DNA from: Methylobacterium sp. 10
Lineage (GTDB): Bacteria; Pseudomonadota; Alphaproteobacteria; Rhizobiales; Beijerinckiaceae
Length of the DNA: 64,000 bases
Direction of reading: 5' to 3'
NCBI RefSeq assembly: GCF_000519085.1
Contig: NZ_KI912577.1
Coordinates: 2,547,331 to 2,611,330, forward strand
A program made the translations under genes and the position numbers. Each line of letters begins with the position of its first letter. Position 1 is the first letter of the stretch. Shown here one piece after another: positions 45,150 to 53,075 of this stretch. The notes under the pieces are model-generated. The model worked only from the letters and a program-made list of their open reading frames with translations, did no database searches and had not been told where the DNA came from.

Positions 45150-45973
45150 GCGACCGCCCGCGCCGGACCGGCGGCCACCGCGCTGCGCTCCGCTTCTTCC
45201 GCGGCGGCGCGCGCCCGCAACACGCTCGGGTAATGCAACACCTCCATGGTGCCGTCGTAATGCTCCACGATGGCGGTGCAGGACTCCACCCAATCCCCGG
45301 TGTTCAGATAGGTCAGCCCGGCGATCTGGCGGTGGGCGGCATGGTGGATATGTCCGCAGATGACGCCGTCGGCGCCCACGCGCTTGGCCTCCGCGCTTAG
45401 AAGCTCTTCGAACTTTCCGATGAAGTTGACGGCGTTCTTCACCTTCAGCTTGGCCCAGGCCGAGAGCGACCAATAGGCGAGGCCGAGGCGGCGCCGAAGG
45501 GTATTCAGGTGAGTGTTGACGAAGAGCGCGAAGGTGTAGGCGCCGTCGCCCAGGAAGGCGATCCATCTGGCATGCCGGACAACCATGTCGAACTGGTCGC
45601 CATGGATGACGAGGTAGCGCTTGCCGTCCGCGGCGACGTGGATCCGGTCGTCCACCACCTCGATCCCGCCAAAGGTCATGCCGAGATAATCGCGCAGGAA
45701 CTCGTCATGGTTGCCGGGGATGTAGATCAGCGTCGAGCCCTTGCGCACCTTGCGCAGCAGCTTCTGCACCACGTCGTTGTGGCTCTGCGGCCAGAACCAG
45801 CCCGATTTGAGCTGCCACCCGTCCACGATGTCACCGACGAGGTAGATCTCGTCGGCGTCGTAATCCCGCAGGAATTCCAGCAGCAAACCTGCCTGACAGC
45901 CCTTCGTGCCCAGATGCATATCGGACAGGAAGAGCGTCCTCACACGGATCGTCTTCTCTGTATCTTCGCCCAC
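45146..45973 (-). CDS. UDP-2,3-diacylglucosamine diphosphatase-like metallophosphatase
   Basis: A 275-residue calcineurin-like phosphoesterase. Metal-binding motifs appear in order: LFLSDMHLG, YLVGDIVDGWQ, YIPGNHDEFLR, VIHGDQFD and ICGHIHHA. It resembles the LpxH-like group common in alphaproteobacteria that also have LpxI. GTG 45973 has GGAG six bases upstream; a longer form from an ATG at 46093 is less likely. It is cotranscribed with the downstream glycosyltransferase. Confidence 0.85.
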   Translation of the reverse strand: MGEDTEKTIRVRTLFLSDMHLGTKGCQAGLLLEFLRDYDADEIYLVGDIVDGWQLKSGWFWPQSHNDVVQKLLRKVRKGSTLIYIPGNHDEFLRDYLGMTFGGIEVVDDRIHVAADGKRYLVIHGDQFDMVVRHARWIAFLGDGAYTFALFVNTHLNTLRRRLGLAYWSLSAWAKLKVKNAVNFIGKFEELLSAEAKRVGADGVICGHIHHAAHRQIAGLTYLNTGDWVESCTAIVEHYDGTMEVLHYPSVLRARAAAEEAERSAVAAGPARAVA

Positions 45974-46595
45974 GACCCACTCCGAATGGCTTCGGTGCGT
46001 TGAGCCAAACCGGATTCGCGTATCAGTTTGATGACGCGCGCCCGGCCCGCTTCGTGGCGCGACTACTTCAAGCGCATCGTCAGAATGCTGCACTGCGCGA
46101 CAAATTTTTTGAGTGGCCAGGAAGTTTTTTGCGTTTTCCTTCGGGGACGAACCCCGGCATAGTCCCGATCAAGGTGACCCACCGGATCGCGCTGGAAGGC
46201 GCGTGTCCGGAGCCCATGCGAGGCGGAATCAAGGTCGCCGACGAGGTGAGAAACGACGTCCAAGGCCCTGGGAGTGTGCTGTATTCGCGCGCCCCGGCCA
46301 ACGGAGAGAGGCTTGATCCAGTCAAAGGCAGTCGCGTCGAGCGTTCTGGAACTCGCAGCCATCCGTGATGGCACGAGGCGGGCCTCGCGCTTTCCGAAGA
46401 CGATCTTGGACCATGCCTTCTCCTCCAGGCGGACGTGCGGCAGCCGGGCTTCCTGGCAGAGCCGCCGTTTCTTCCCCAAAGCTTAGGAACCGCCCCGGCA
46501 GCCCATCAAGCCGGATCGCGACCTCGGACCACCGTATTCGATCCCAGCGTCGCACGATGCGTGCGCGCAAACTGAAGAAGAACCGGAGACACAAC
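45974..46595. promoter_or_regulatory. Upstream region of the serine-cycle operon
   Basis: These 622 bases between the divergent phosphatase gene and sgaA contain no gene I can support. Two T6 runs lie at 46105-46110 and 46125-46130, exactly 20 bases apart, in otherwise GC-rich DNA. In M. extorquens AM1 the LysR-type protein QscR activates the sga promoter; its site cannot be placed here by eye. GGAGA precedes the sgaA ATG. Confidence 0.55.
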
Positions 46596-47804
46596 ATGGC
46601 GGCAACGAGACGGCCGGGTCGGAATCATCTGTTCGTTCCGGGCCCGACGAACATCCCCGACCGCGTCCAGCGGGCGATGATCGTTCCCTCCGAGGATCAC
46701 CGTTCGGTGGATTTCCCGACGCTGACCAAGCCCCTGTTCGAAGAGACCAAGGCCGTGTTCGGCTCGACCGAGGGCACGATCTTCCTGTTCCCGGCCTCGG
46801 GCACCGGCATCTGGGAATCGGCGCTGACCAACACGCTGCATCGCGGCGACACGGTGCTGACCTCGCGCTTCGGCCAATTCAGCCACCTCTGGATCGACAT
46901 GGCCCAGCGCCTCGGCCTGAACGTGATCGTTCAGGAAGAGGAGTGGGGCACGGGTGCCAACCCCCAGCGGATCGAGGAGGCGCTGCGCGCCGACACGAAC
47001 CACGAGATCAAGGCCGTCATGACGGTCCATAACGAGACCGCCACCGGCGTCACCAGTGACATCGGCGCCGTGCGCAAGGCGATCGACGCCGCCGGCCACC
47101 CGGCCCTGCTGTTCGTGGACGGCGTGTCCTCGATCGGCTCGCTGCCGTTCTACGCCGACGAGTGGAAGGTCGATTGCGCCATCGCCGGCTCGCAGAAGGG
47201 CCTGATGCTCCCCGCCGGTCTCGGCGTGATCTGCGTCAGCCAAAAGGCTCTGAAGGCCGCAGAATCGTCGTCGGGTCCGAACGACCGCCTCGCGCATGTC
47301 TACTTCGATTGGGCCGATCATCAGAAGCAGAACGGCGCCGGCTACTTCCCCTACACCCCGGCACTGCCGCTTCTCTACGGCCTGCGCGAGGCGCTCGCCT
47401 GCCTGCGGGAAGAAGGTCTCGAGAACGTCTACCACCGCCATGCCGTGCTGGGCGAGGCGACCCGCCAGGCCGTGGCGGCCTGGGGTCTGAAGACCTGTGC
47501 CAAGGAAGCCAAGTGGAACTCGGACACGGTGACCGCCATCCTCGTCCCCGAGGGTGTCGACGCCGCCGCGATCATCAAACACGCCTTCGTGCGGTACAAC
47601 CTCGCCCTCGGCGCTGGTCTGAGCCAGGTGGCCGGCAAGGTGTTCCGCATCGGCCACGTCGGTGACCTGAACGAGCTGTCGCTTCTTGGCGCCATCGCAG
47701 GTGCGGAAATGGCCATGCTCGACAACGGCGTGAAGGTACAGCCGGGCTCCGGCGTCGCCGCTGCCTCCAGCTACCTGCGCGAAAACCCCCTCGCAAAGTC
47801 CTGA
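46596..47804 (+). CDS. sgaA: Serine-glyoxylate aminotransferase
   Basis: SgaA transfers the amino group of serine to glyoxylate, giving hydroxypyruvate and glycine, and so feeds the serine cycle. It is a 402-residue fold type I PLP enzyme. The N-terminus RRPGRNHLFVPGPTNIPDRV is diagnostic, and the PLP lysine is Lys201 in AIAGSQKGLMLPAG. ATG 46596 gives the family start MAATRRPGRNH. It is first in the serine-cycle operon; hprA, the next enzyme, follows after a perfect hairpin. Confidence 0.97.
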   Translation: MAATRRPGRNHLFVPGPTNIPDRVQRAMIVPSEDHRSVDFPTLTKPLFEETKAVFGSTEGTIFLFPASGTGIWESALTNTLHRGDTVLTSRFGQFSHLWIDMAQRLGLNVIVQEEEWGTGANPQRIEEALRADTNHEIKAVMTVHNETATGVTSDIGAVRKAIDAAGHPALLFVDGVSSIGSLPFYADEWKVDCAIAGSQKGLMLPAGLGVICVSQKALKAAESSSGPNDRLAHVYFDWADHQKQNGAGYFPYTPALPLLYGLREALACLREEGLENVYHRHAVLGEATRQAVAAWGLKTCAKEAKWNSDTVTAILVPEGVDAAAIIKHAFVRYNLALGAGLSQVAGKVFRIGHVGDLNELSLLGAIAGAEMAMLDNGVKVQPGSGVAAASSYLRENPLAKS

Positions 47805-47816
47805 TCAAAGCTGTTT

Positions 47817-47845
47817 CCCGGGGCCGGCATCTCGCCGGCCCCGGG
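47817..47845 (+). terminator. Perfect hairpin between sgaA and hprA
   Basis: CCCGGGGCCGGC-ATCTC-GCCGGCCCCGGG is a 12-bp all-GC stem 12 bases after the sgaA stop. No T-run follows. It may end part of the transcripts or protect the sgaA 3' end so that sgaA message exceeds the rest of the operon. Confidence 0.55.
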
Positions 47846-47912
47846 GCATCGTCTATAGAAGCGTGTATCGCGTAACGCCGCGCTCGGCGCGGAACGTCGC
47901 TTGAGGGTTCCA

Positions 47913-48851
47913 ATGGCGCACAAAATCGTCTTCCTCGACCGTGAATCCCTCGACGCCAAGGTGCGTGAGTTCAGCTTCCCGCACGAATATACCGAGTACG
48001 AATCCACCTGGACGCCGGAGGAGATCGTCGAACGCCTGAAAGGCGCCGAGATCGCGCTGATCAACAAGGTGCCCATGCGCGCCGAGACGTTGAAGCAGCT
48101 GCCCGACCTCAAGCTCATCGCCGTGGCCGCCACGGGCACCGATGTCGTCGACAAGGCCGCCGCCAAGGAACTCGGCATCACTGTCGTCAACATCCGCAAC
48201 TACGCCTTCAACACCGTGCCCGAGCATGTGATCGGGCTGATGTTCGCCCTGAGGCGCGCCATCGTGCCCTACGCCAATTCCGTGCGCCGGGGCGATTGGG
48301 CGAAATCCACCCAGTTTTGCTACTTCGACTACCCGATCCACGACATCGCCGGCTCGACGCTGGGCATCGTCGGCTACGGGGCGTTGGGCAAATCCATCGC
48401 CAAGCGGGCGGAAGCGCTCGGCATGAAGGTCATCGCCTACGACGTGTTCCCGCAGGAAGGCCTCGTGGATTTCGAGACGATCCTGACGGAATCCGACGTC
48501 ATCACCCTGCATGCGCCGCTGACGCCGGAGACCCGGAACATGATCGGCGCCGAGCAGCTGGCGAAGATGAAGAAGCATGCCATCCTGATCAACACGGCGC
48601 GTGGTGGGCTCGTCGACGAGGAGGCCCTCGCCGAAGCCCTCAAGGCCGGCACGATCGGCGGCGCCGGCTTCGACGTCGTGGTCACTGAGCCGCCCAAGAA
48701 CGGCAACATCCTGTGCGAGCTCGACCTGCCGAACCTCATCGTCACGCCGCACGTGGCTTGGGCCAGCAAGGAAGCCATGCAGATCCTGGCCGACCAGCTC
48801 GTGGACAACGTCGAGGCCTATGTTGCGGGCAAGCCGCAGAACGTGGTGTGA
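47913..48851 (+). CDS. hprA: Hydroxypyruvate reductase (glycerate dehydrogenase)
   Basis: HprA reduces hydroxypyruvate to D-glycerate in the serine cycle. It is a 312-residue D-2-hydroxyacid dehydrogenase. The NAD motif is STLGIVGYGALGKSIAKRAE, and catalytic residues lie in LINTARGGLVDEEALAEAL and VTPHVAWASKEAM (His). ATG 47913 gives MAHKIVFLDRESL; GAGGG lies upstream. It sits between sgaA and mtdA. Confidence 0.96.
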   Translation: MAHKIVFLDRESLDAKVREFSFPHEYTEYESTWTPEEIVERLKGAEIALINKVPMRAETLKQLPDLKLIAVAATGTDVVDKAAAKELGITVVNIRNYAFNTVPEHVIGLMFALRRAIVPYANSVRRGDWAKSTQFCYFDYPIHDIAGSTLGIVGYGALGKSIAKRAEALGMKVIAYDVFPQEGLVDFETILTESDVITLHAPLTPETRNMIGAEQLAKMKKHAILINTARGGLVDEEALAEALKAGTIGGAGFDVVVTEPPKNGNILCELDLPNLIVTPHVAWASKEAMQILADQLVDNVEAYVAGKPQNVV

Positions 48852-49085
48852 GGCTCACGCTTCGTACCTGAGGGACTGACTGGCGAAAGCCATTGTCATT
48901 CCAGGGCCATCGAGCAGAGCCCGGACACCAAGATCGCAGGCGCTGATCGTATCTGTGCCGACCGAGTGTCTGGGCGATAGGCTCGTCGGCGGCACCCTGG
49001 CATGACGGGAAACACCATCGCGCGGCTCTTTGCAGACGCGCCAATCATATGACAGCCGCGCAGCGACGCGGACAGAGGAAACGAC

Positions 49086-49949
49086 ATGACGAAGAAGCTG
49101 CTGTTCCAATTCGACACCGATACCGTTCCGAGCGTCTTCGATGTGGTCGTCGGCTACGATGGCGGGGCTGATCACATCACCGGTTACGGCAACGTGACTC
49201 CCGATAATGTGGGCGCCTTGGTGGACGGCACGATCTACACCCGTGGCGGCTCCGAGAAAAAGTCTACGGCGATCTTCGTCGGCGGCGGCAGCATGGCGGC
49301 CGGCGAGGCTGTGTTCGAGGCCGTGAAGAAGCGCTTCTTCGGTCCTTTCCGCGTCTCGATCATGCTCGATTCCAATGGCTCGAACACCACCGCCGCCGCG
49401 GGCGTCGCGCTGGTCCAGAAGGCCGCCGGGTCGCTCCAGGGCAAAAAGGCCGTGGTTCTTGCCGGCACCGGTCCGGTGGGCATGCGATCGGCCGCGCTTC
49501 TCGCACAGGAGGGCGCCACCGTCGTCCTCTGCGGTCGCTCGCTGGACAAGGCTCAGGCCGCCGCCGATTCCATCAACAAGCGCTTCAAGGTGGAGATCAG
49601 TGCCGCCGCGACGCCGGACGCCGCCTCGCGCGCCGCCATCGTCAAGGGCCAGAACCTCGTCTTCTCGGCCGGCGCCATCGGCCTCGAGCTTCTTGCCGAA
49701 GCCGACTGGAAAGACGAGGCCAGCATCGAGTTCATTGCCGATTACAATGCCCAGCCGCCTCTGGGCTTCGGCGGCATCGACGCCATGGACAAGGGCAAGG
49801 AGCGCCACGGCAAGAAGGTGTTCGGCGCCCTCGGCATCGGTGGGCTAAAACTGAAACTGCACCGCGCCTGCGTCGGCCAGCTCTTCGACAGCGCCGAGAA
49901 GGTGTTCGACGCCGAGGAGATCTACGCCCTCGCCAAGACGATGGCCTGA
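49086..49949 (+). CDS. mtdA: NADP-dependent methylene-H4F / methylene-H4MPT dehydrogenase
   Basis: MtdA interconverts methylene- and methenyl-tetrahydrofolate with NADP; it is characteristic of Methylobacterium-type methylotrophs. The 287-residue product starts MTKKLLFQFDTDTVPSVFDV. The Rossmann loop is KKAVVLAGTGPVGMRSAALL, followed by the NADP-type VVLCGRSLDKAQ. A 234-base spacer separates it from hprA, so a second promoter is possible. fchA follows 3 bases after the stop. Confidence 0.97.
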   Translation: MTKKLLFQFDTDTVPSVFDVVVGYDGGADHITGYGNVTPDNVGALVDGTIYTRGGSEKKSTAIFVGGGSMAAGEAVFEAVKKRFFGPFRVSIMLDSNGSNTTAAAGVALVQKAAGSLQGKKAVVLAGTGPVGMRSAALLAQEGATVVLCGRSLDKAQAAADSINKRFKVEISAAATPDAASRAAIVKGQNLVFSAGAIGLELLAEADWKDEASIEFIADYNAQPPLGFGGIDAMDKGKERHGKKVFGALGIGGLKLKLHRACVGQLFDSAEKVFDAEEIYALAKTMA

Positions 49950-49952
49950 CCC

Positions 49953-50594
49953 ATGACCGAGAAGACGTCGCCTGCCAACGAAACCATCCAGGGCTTCCTC
50001 GACGGGCTCGCGAGCTCGGCCCCGACCCCCGGAGGCGGCGGAGCCGCCGCCATTTCCGGTGCCATGGGTGCCGCACTTCTCAGCATGGTGTGCAACCTCA
50101 CCATCGGGAAGAAGAAGTACGTCGAGGTCGAAGGCGAGTTGAAGGAGATCCTCGGCAAGTCCGAAGCCCTTCGGGCCGAACTCACCGGCATGATCGCCGA
50201 CGATGTCGAGGCCTTCGACGCGGTAATGGGAGCCTACGGCCTGCCGAAGGGCACCGACGAGGAGAAGGTCGCCCGTGCCGCCAGGATCCAAGAGGCCCTC
50301 AAGGTCGCCACCGACGTGCCTCTCGCCTGTTGCCGCGCCTGCCGCGAGGTCATCGACCTCGCCGAGGCCGTAGCCGACAAGGGCAACCTCAACGTCATCT
50401 CCGATGCCGGAGTGGCGGTCCTTTCGGCTCATGCCGGCCTGCGCAGTGCCGCGCTCAACGTCTATGTCAACGCCAAGGGCCTGGACGATCGCGGTTTCGC
50501 CGATGAGCGACTGAAGCAACTCGAAGAGTTTCTTGGATCGTCAGGGCCATTGAACGAAAAGATCTATGAGGTCGTAAAGGCCAAGGTGAACTAA
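49953..50594 (+). CDS. fchA: Methenyltetrahydrofolate cyclohydrolase
   Basis: FchA hydrolyses methenyl-H4F to 10-formyl-H4F, the reverse direction being used for C1 assimilation. The 213-residue product belongs to the FTCD cyclodeaminase-like fold. NETIQGFLDGLASSAPTPGGGGAAA (read as two parts) is the folate-binding start, and KKKYVEVEGELKEIL follows. It is coupled with mtdA (3-base gap) and followed by a terminator at 50605. Confidence 0.96.
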   Translation: MTEKTSPANETIQGFLDGLASSAPTPGGGGAAAISGAMGAALLSMVCNLTIGKKKYVEVEGELKEILGKSEALRAELTGMIADDVEAFDAVMGAYGLPKGTDEEKVARAARIQEALKVATDVPLACCRACREVIDLAEAVADKGNLNVISDAGVAVLSAHAGLRSAALNVYVNAKGLDDRGFADERLKQLEEFLGSSGPLNEKIYEVVKAKVN

Positions 50595-50604
50595 AAGCAA
50601 CGAC

Positions 50605-50637
50605 AGGCCGGCGAGACCAAACTCAGCCGGCCTTTTC
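50605..50637 (+). terminator. Rho-independent terminator after fchA
   Basis: AGGCCGGC and GCCGGCCT form an 8-bp stem with a 13-base loop, followed by TTTTC. It divides the serine-cycle cluster into sgaA-hprA-mtdA-fchA and mtkAB-ppc-mclA, at least in part. Confidence 0.8.
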
Positions 50638-50774
50638 GTCTAAAAAATACATTCCGGCCGTCGCTAAAGGCGGAGTGAAAGAGAATGTAAAAAAATATTA
50701 CAGCAGAAGCTCTTTCCGTGAAGTGGAATTTACGAGAGTGTCTGTCCCAGGGAAAAACGCCGAGGAGAACGCAC

Positions 50775-51953
50775 ATGGACGTGCATGAGTATCAAGCCAA
50801 GGAGCTGCTCGCCGGATTCGGCGTTGCGGTTCCCAAGGGCGCGGTGGCCTTCAGCCCCGACCAGGCGGTCTATGCCGCCACCGAGCTCGGTGGCTCGTTT
50901 TGGGCGGTGAAGGCCCAGATCCATGCCGGCGCGCGCGGCAAGGCCGGCGGCATCAAGCTGTGCCGGACCTACAACGAGGTCCGCGATGCCGCCAAGGACC
51001 TCCTCGGCAAGCGTCTCGTCACCCTGCAGACCGGCCCCGAGGGCAAGCCTGTCCAGCGCGTCTACATCGAGACCGCCGACCCGTTCGAGCGCGAACTCTA
51101 TCTCGGCTACGTCCTCGACCGTAAGGCCGAACGCGTCCGCGTCATCGCCTCCCAGCGCGGCGGCATGGATATCGAAGAGATCGCCGCCAACGAGCCCGAG
51201 GCCCTGATCCAGGTCGTGGTCGAGCCGGCCGTCGGTCTGCAGCAGTTCCAGGCCCGCGAGATCGCGTTCCAGCTCGGCCTGAACATCAAGCAGGTCTCCG
51301 CCGCCGTAAAGACGATCATGAACGCCTACCGTGCGTTCCGCGATTGCGACGGCACCATGCTGGAGATCAACCCTCTCGTCGTCACCAAGGACGACCGCGT
51401 CCTGGCGCTCGATGCCAAGATGTCCTTCGACGACAACGCCATGTTCCGCCGGCGCAACATCGCCGACATGCACGATCCCTCGCAGGGCGACCCGCGCGAG
51501 GCCCAGGCCGCCGAGCACAATCTCAGCTATATCGGCCTCGACGGCGAAATCGGCTGCATCGTCAACGGCGCCGGCCTCGCCATGGCGACCATGGACATGA
51601 TCAAGCATGCGGGCGGCGAGCCGGCGAACTTCCTCGATGTCGGCGGCGGCGCCAGCCCCGACCGCGTGGCCACGGCCTTCCGGCTCGTCCTCTCGGATCG
51701 CAACGTCAAGGCGATCTTGGTCAACATCTTCGCCGGCATCAACCGCTGCGACTGGGTCGCCCAGGGCGTGATCCAGGCAGCCAAGGAAGTGAAGATCGAC
51801 GTGCCGCTCATTGTCCGGCTCGCCGGAACGAATGTCGAGGCGGGCAAGAAGATCCTGGCCGAAAGCGGCCTCGACCTCATCACCGCCGACAGCCTGTCGG
51901 ATGCCGCCACGAAGGCCGTCGCCGCCTGCGACGCCGCCAAGCGCAACCACTGA
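50775..51953 (+). CDS. mtkA: Malate-CoA ligase (malate thiokinase) beta subunit
   Basis: MtkA with MtkB converts malate to malyl-CoA with ATP. The 392-residue ATP-grasp protein resembles Suc[21 protein letters not shown] at the N-terminus, [20 protein letters not shown] binding nucleotide, and the CoA-ligase domain [20 protein letters not shown]. Context (mtkB, ppc, mclA next) separates it from succinyl-CoA synthetase. GAGGAGAA precedes ATG 50775. The 180-base upstream region contains an AT-rich stretch (50640-50710) suitable for its own promoter after the fchA terminator. Confidence 0.96.
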   Translation: MDVHEYQAKELLAGFGVAVPKGAVAFSPDQAVYAATELGGSFWAVKAQIHAGARGKAGGIKLCRTYNEVRDAAKDLLGKRLVTLQTGPEGKPVQRVYIETADPFERELYLGYVLDRKAERVRVIASQRGGMDIEEIAANEPEALIQVVVEPAVGLQQFQAREIAFQLGLNIKQVSAAVKTIMNAYRAFRDCDGTMLEINPLVVTKDDRVLALDAKMSFDDNAMFRRRNIADMHDPSQGDPREAQAAEHNLSYIGLDGEIGCIVNGAGLAMATMDMIKHAGGEPANFLDVGGGASPDRVATAFRLVLSDRNVKAILVNIFAGINRCDWVAQGVIQAAKEVKIDVPLIVRLAGTNVEAGKKILAESGLDLITADSLSDAATKAVAACDAAKRNH

Positions 51954-51971
51954 GACGGGGGAGGATACGTC

Positions 51972-52865
51972 ATGAGCATTCTGATCGACGAGAAGACCCC
52001 GATCATCGTCCAGGGCATCACCGGCGATAAGGGTACGTTCCATGCCAAGGAGATGATCGAATACGGCTCGAACATCGTCGGCGGCGTCACCCCGGGCAAG
52101 GGCGGCAAGACCCATCTCGGCGTGCCGGTGTTCAACACCGTCAAGGAAGCCGTGGAGGCCACCGGCGCCACCACCTCGATCACCTTCGTCGCCCCGCCCT
52201 TCGCGGCCGACGCGATCATGGAAGGGGCCGATGCCGGCCTCGCGCTGATCTGCTCGATCACCGACGGCATCCCGGCCCAGGACATGATGCGGGTGAAGCG
52301 GTATCTCCGCCGCTATCCCAAGGACAAGCGCACGATGGTGGTGGGCCCGAACTGCGCCGGCATCATCTCGCCGGGCAAGTCGATGCTCGGCATCATGCCC
52401 GGCCACATTTACCTCAAGGGTAATGTCGGCGTGATCTCGCGTTCGGGCACCCTCGGCTACGAGGCCGCGGCGCAGATGAAGGAGAAGGGCATCGGCATCA
52501 CCACTTCGGTGGGCATCGGCGGTGACCCGATCAACGGGTCGTCCTTCCTCGACCATCTCGCCCTGTTCGAGCAGGACCCCGACACCAAGGCCGTGCTGAT
52601 GATCGGGGAGATCGGTGGTCCGCAGGAGGCCGAGGCTTCGGCCTGGATCAAGGAGAACATGTCGAAGCCCGTCATCGGCTTCGTCGCCGGTCTCACCGCT
52701 CCGAAGGGCCGCCGCATGGGCCATGCCGGCGCCATCATCTCCGCCACCGGCGACAGTGCCGCCGAGAAAGCCGAGATCATGCGCTCCTACGGTCTCACCG
52801 TGGCCCCTAGCCCCGGCGATTTCGGCTCCACGGTCGAACAGGTGATGCGCAAACTCGCCGCCTGA
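51972..52865 (+). CDS. mtkB: Malate-CoA ligase alpha subunit
   Basis: The 297-residue alpha subunit, SucD-like. PIIVQGITGDKGTFHAKEMI is the CoA-binding Rossmann start, VGPNCAGIISPGKSMLGIMP is the substrate region, and the phospho-histidine lies in GRRMGHAGAIISATGDS. It starts 18 bases after mtkA with GGGGGAGG upstream. A GC hairpin of the dispersed-repeat type follows its stop, then ppc. Confidence 0.96.
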   Translation: MSILIDEKTPIIVQGITGDKGTFHAKEMIEYGSNIVGGVTPGKGGKTHLGVPVFNTVKEAVEATGATTSITFVAPPFAADAIMEGADAGLALICSITDGIPAQDMMRVKRYLRRYPKDKRTMVVGPNCAGIISPGKSMLGIMPGHIYLKGNVGVISRSGTLGYEAAAQMKEKGIGITTSVGIGGDPINGSSFLDHLALFEQDPDTKAVLMIGEIGGPQEAEASAWIKENMSKPVIGFVAGLTAPKGRRMGHAGAIISATGDSAAEKAEIMRSYGLTVAPSPGDFGSTVEQVMRKLAA

Positions 52866-52873
52866 AGGCGTAA

Positions 52874-52898
52874 ACCCTCCCCCTCGGCGGGGGAGGGT
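52874..52898. repeat. ACCCTCCCCC hairpin, repeat-like, between mtkB and ppc
   Basis: ACCCTCCCCC-TCGGC-GGGGGAGGGT is a perfect 10-bp stem 8 bases after the mtkB stop. A smaller GGTCGC/GCGACC stem and GGGAGAGGGG follow at 52897-52923. The sequence style resembles the long palindrome at 12561-12673. It may weaken read-through into ppc. Confidence 0.6.
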
Positions 52899-53075
52899 GG
52901 TCGCGGAGCGACCGGGAGAGGGGCAGCGCCGCCCGGCCGCCGACGGACCCAGCCGCAGAAACCACCGCTTGATCGCCCCGACGCTGCGTTCCATGCTGCG
53001 GGGCGGCCGCTTCATTACCGTTGCCCGCGCGTCCCCGGCGGCCATCGGCTCAACTCTGTTCGAGGTGGCCATCCG

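Noticed and set aside
46365..46595. Extension of sgaA upstream of 46596
   Set aside because: Arg/Pro-rich low-complexity translation; the conserved aminotransferase N-terminus begins at 46596.
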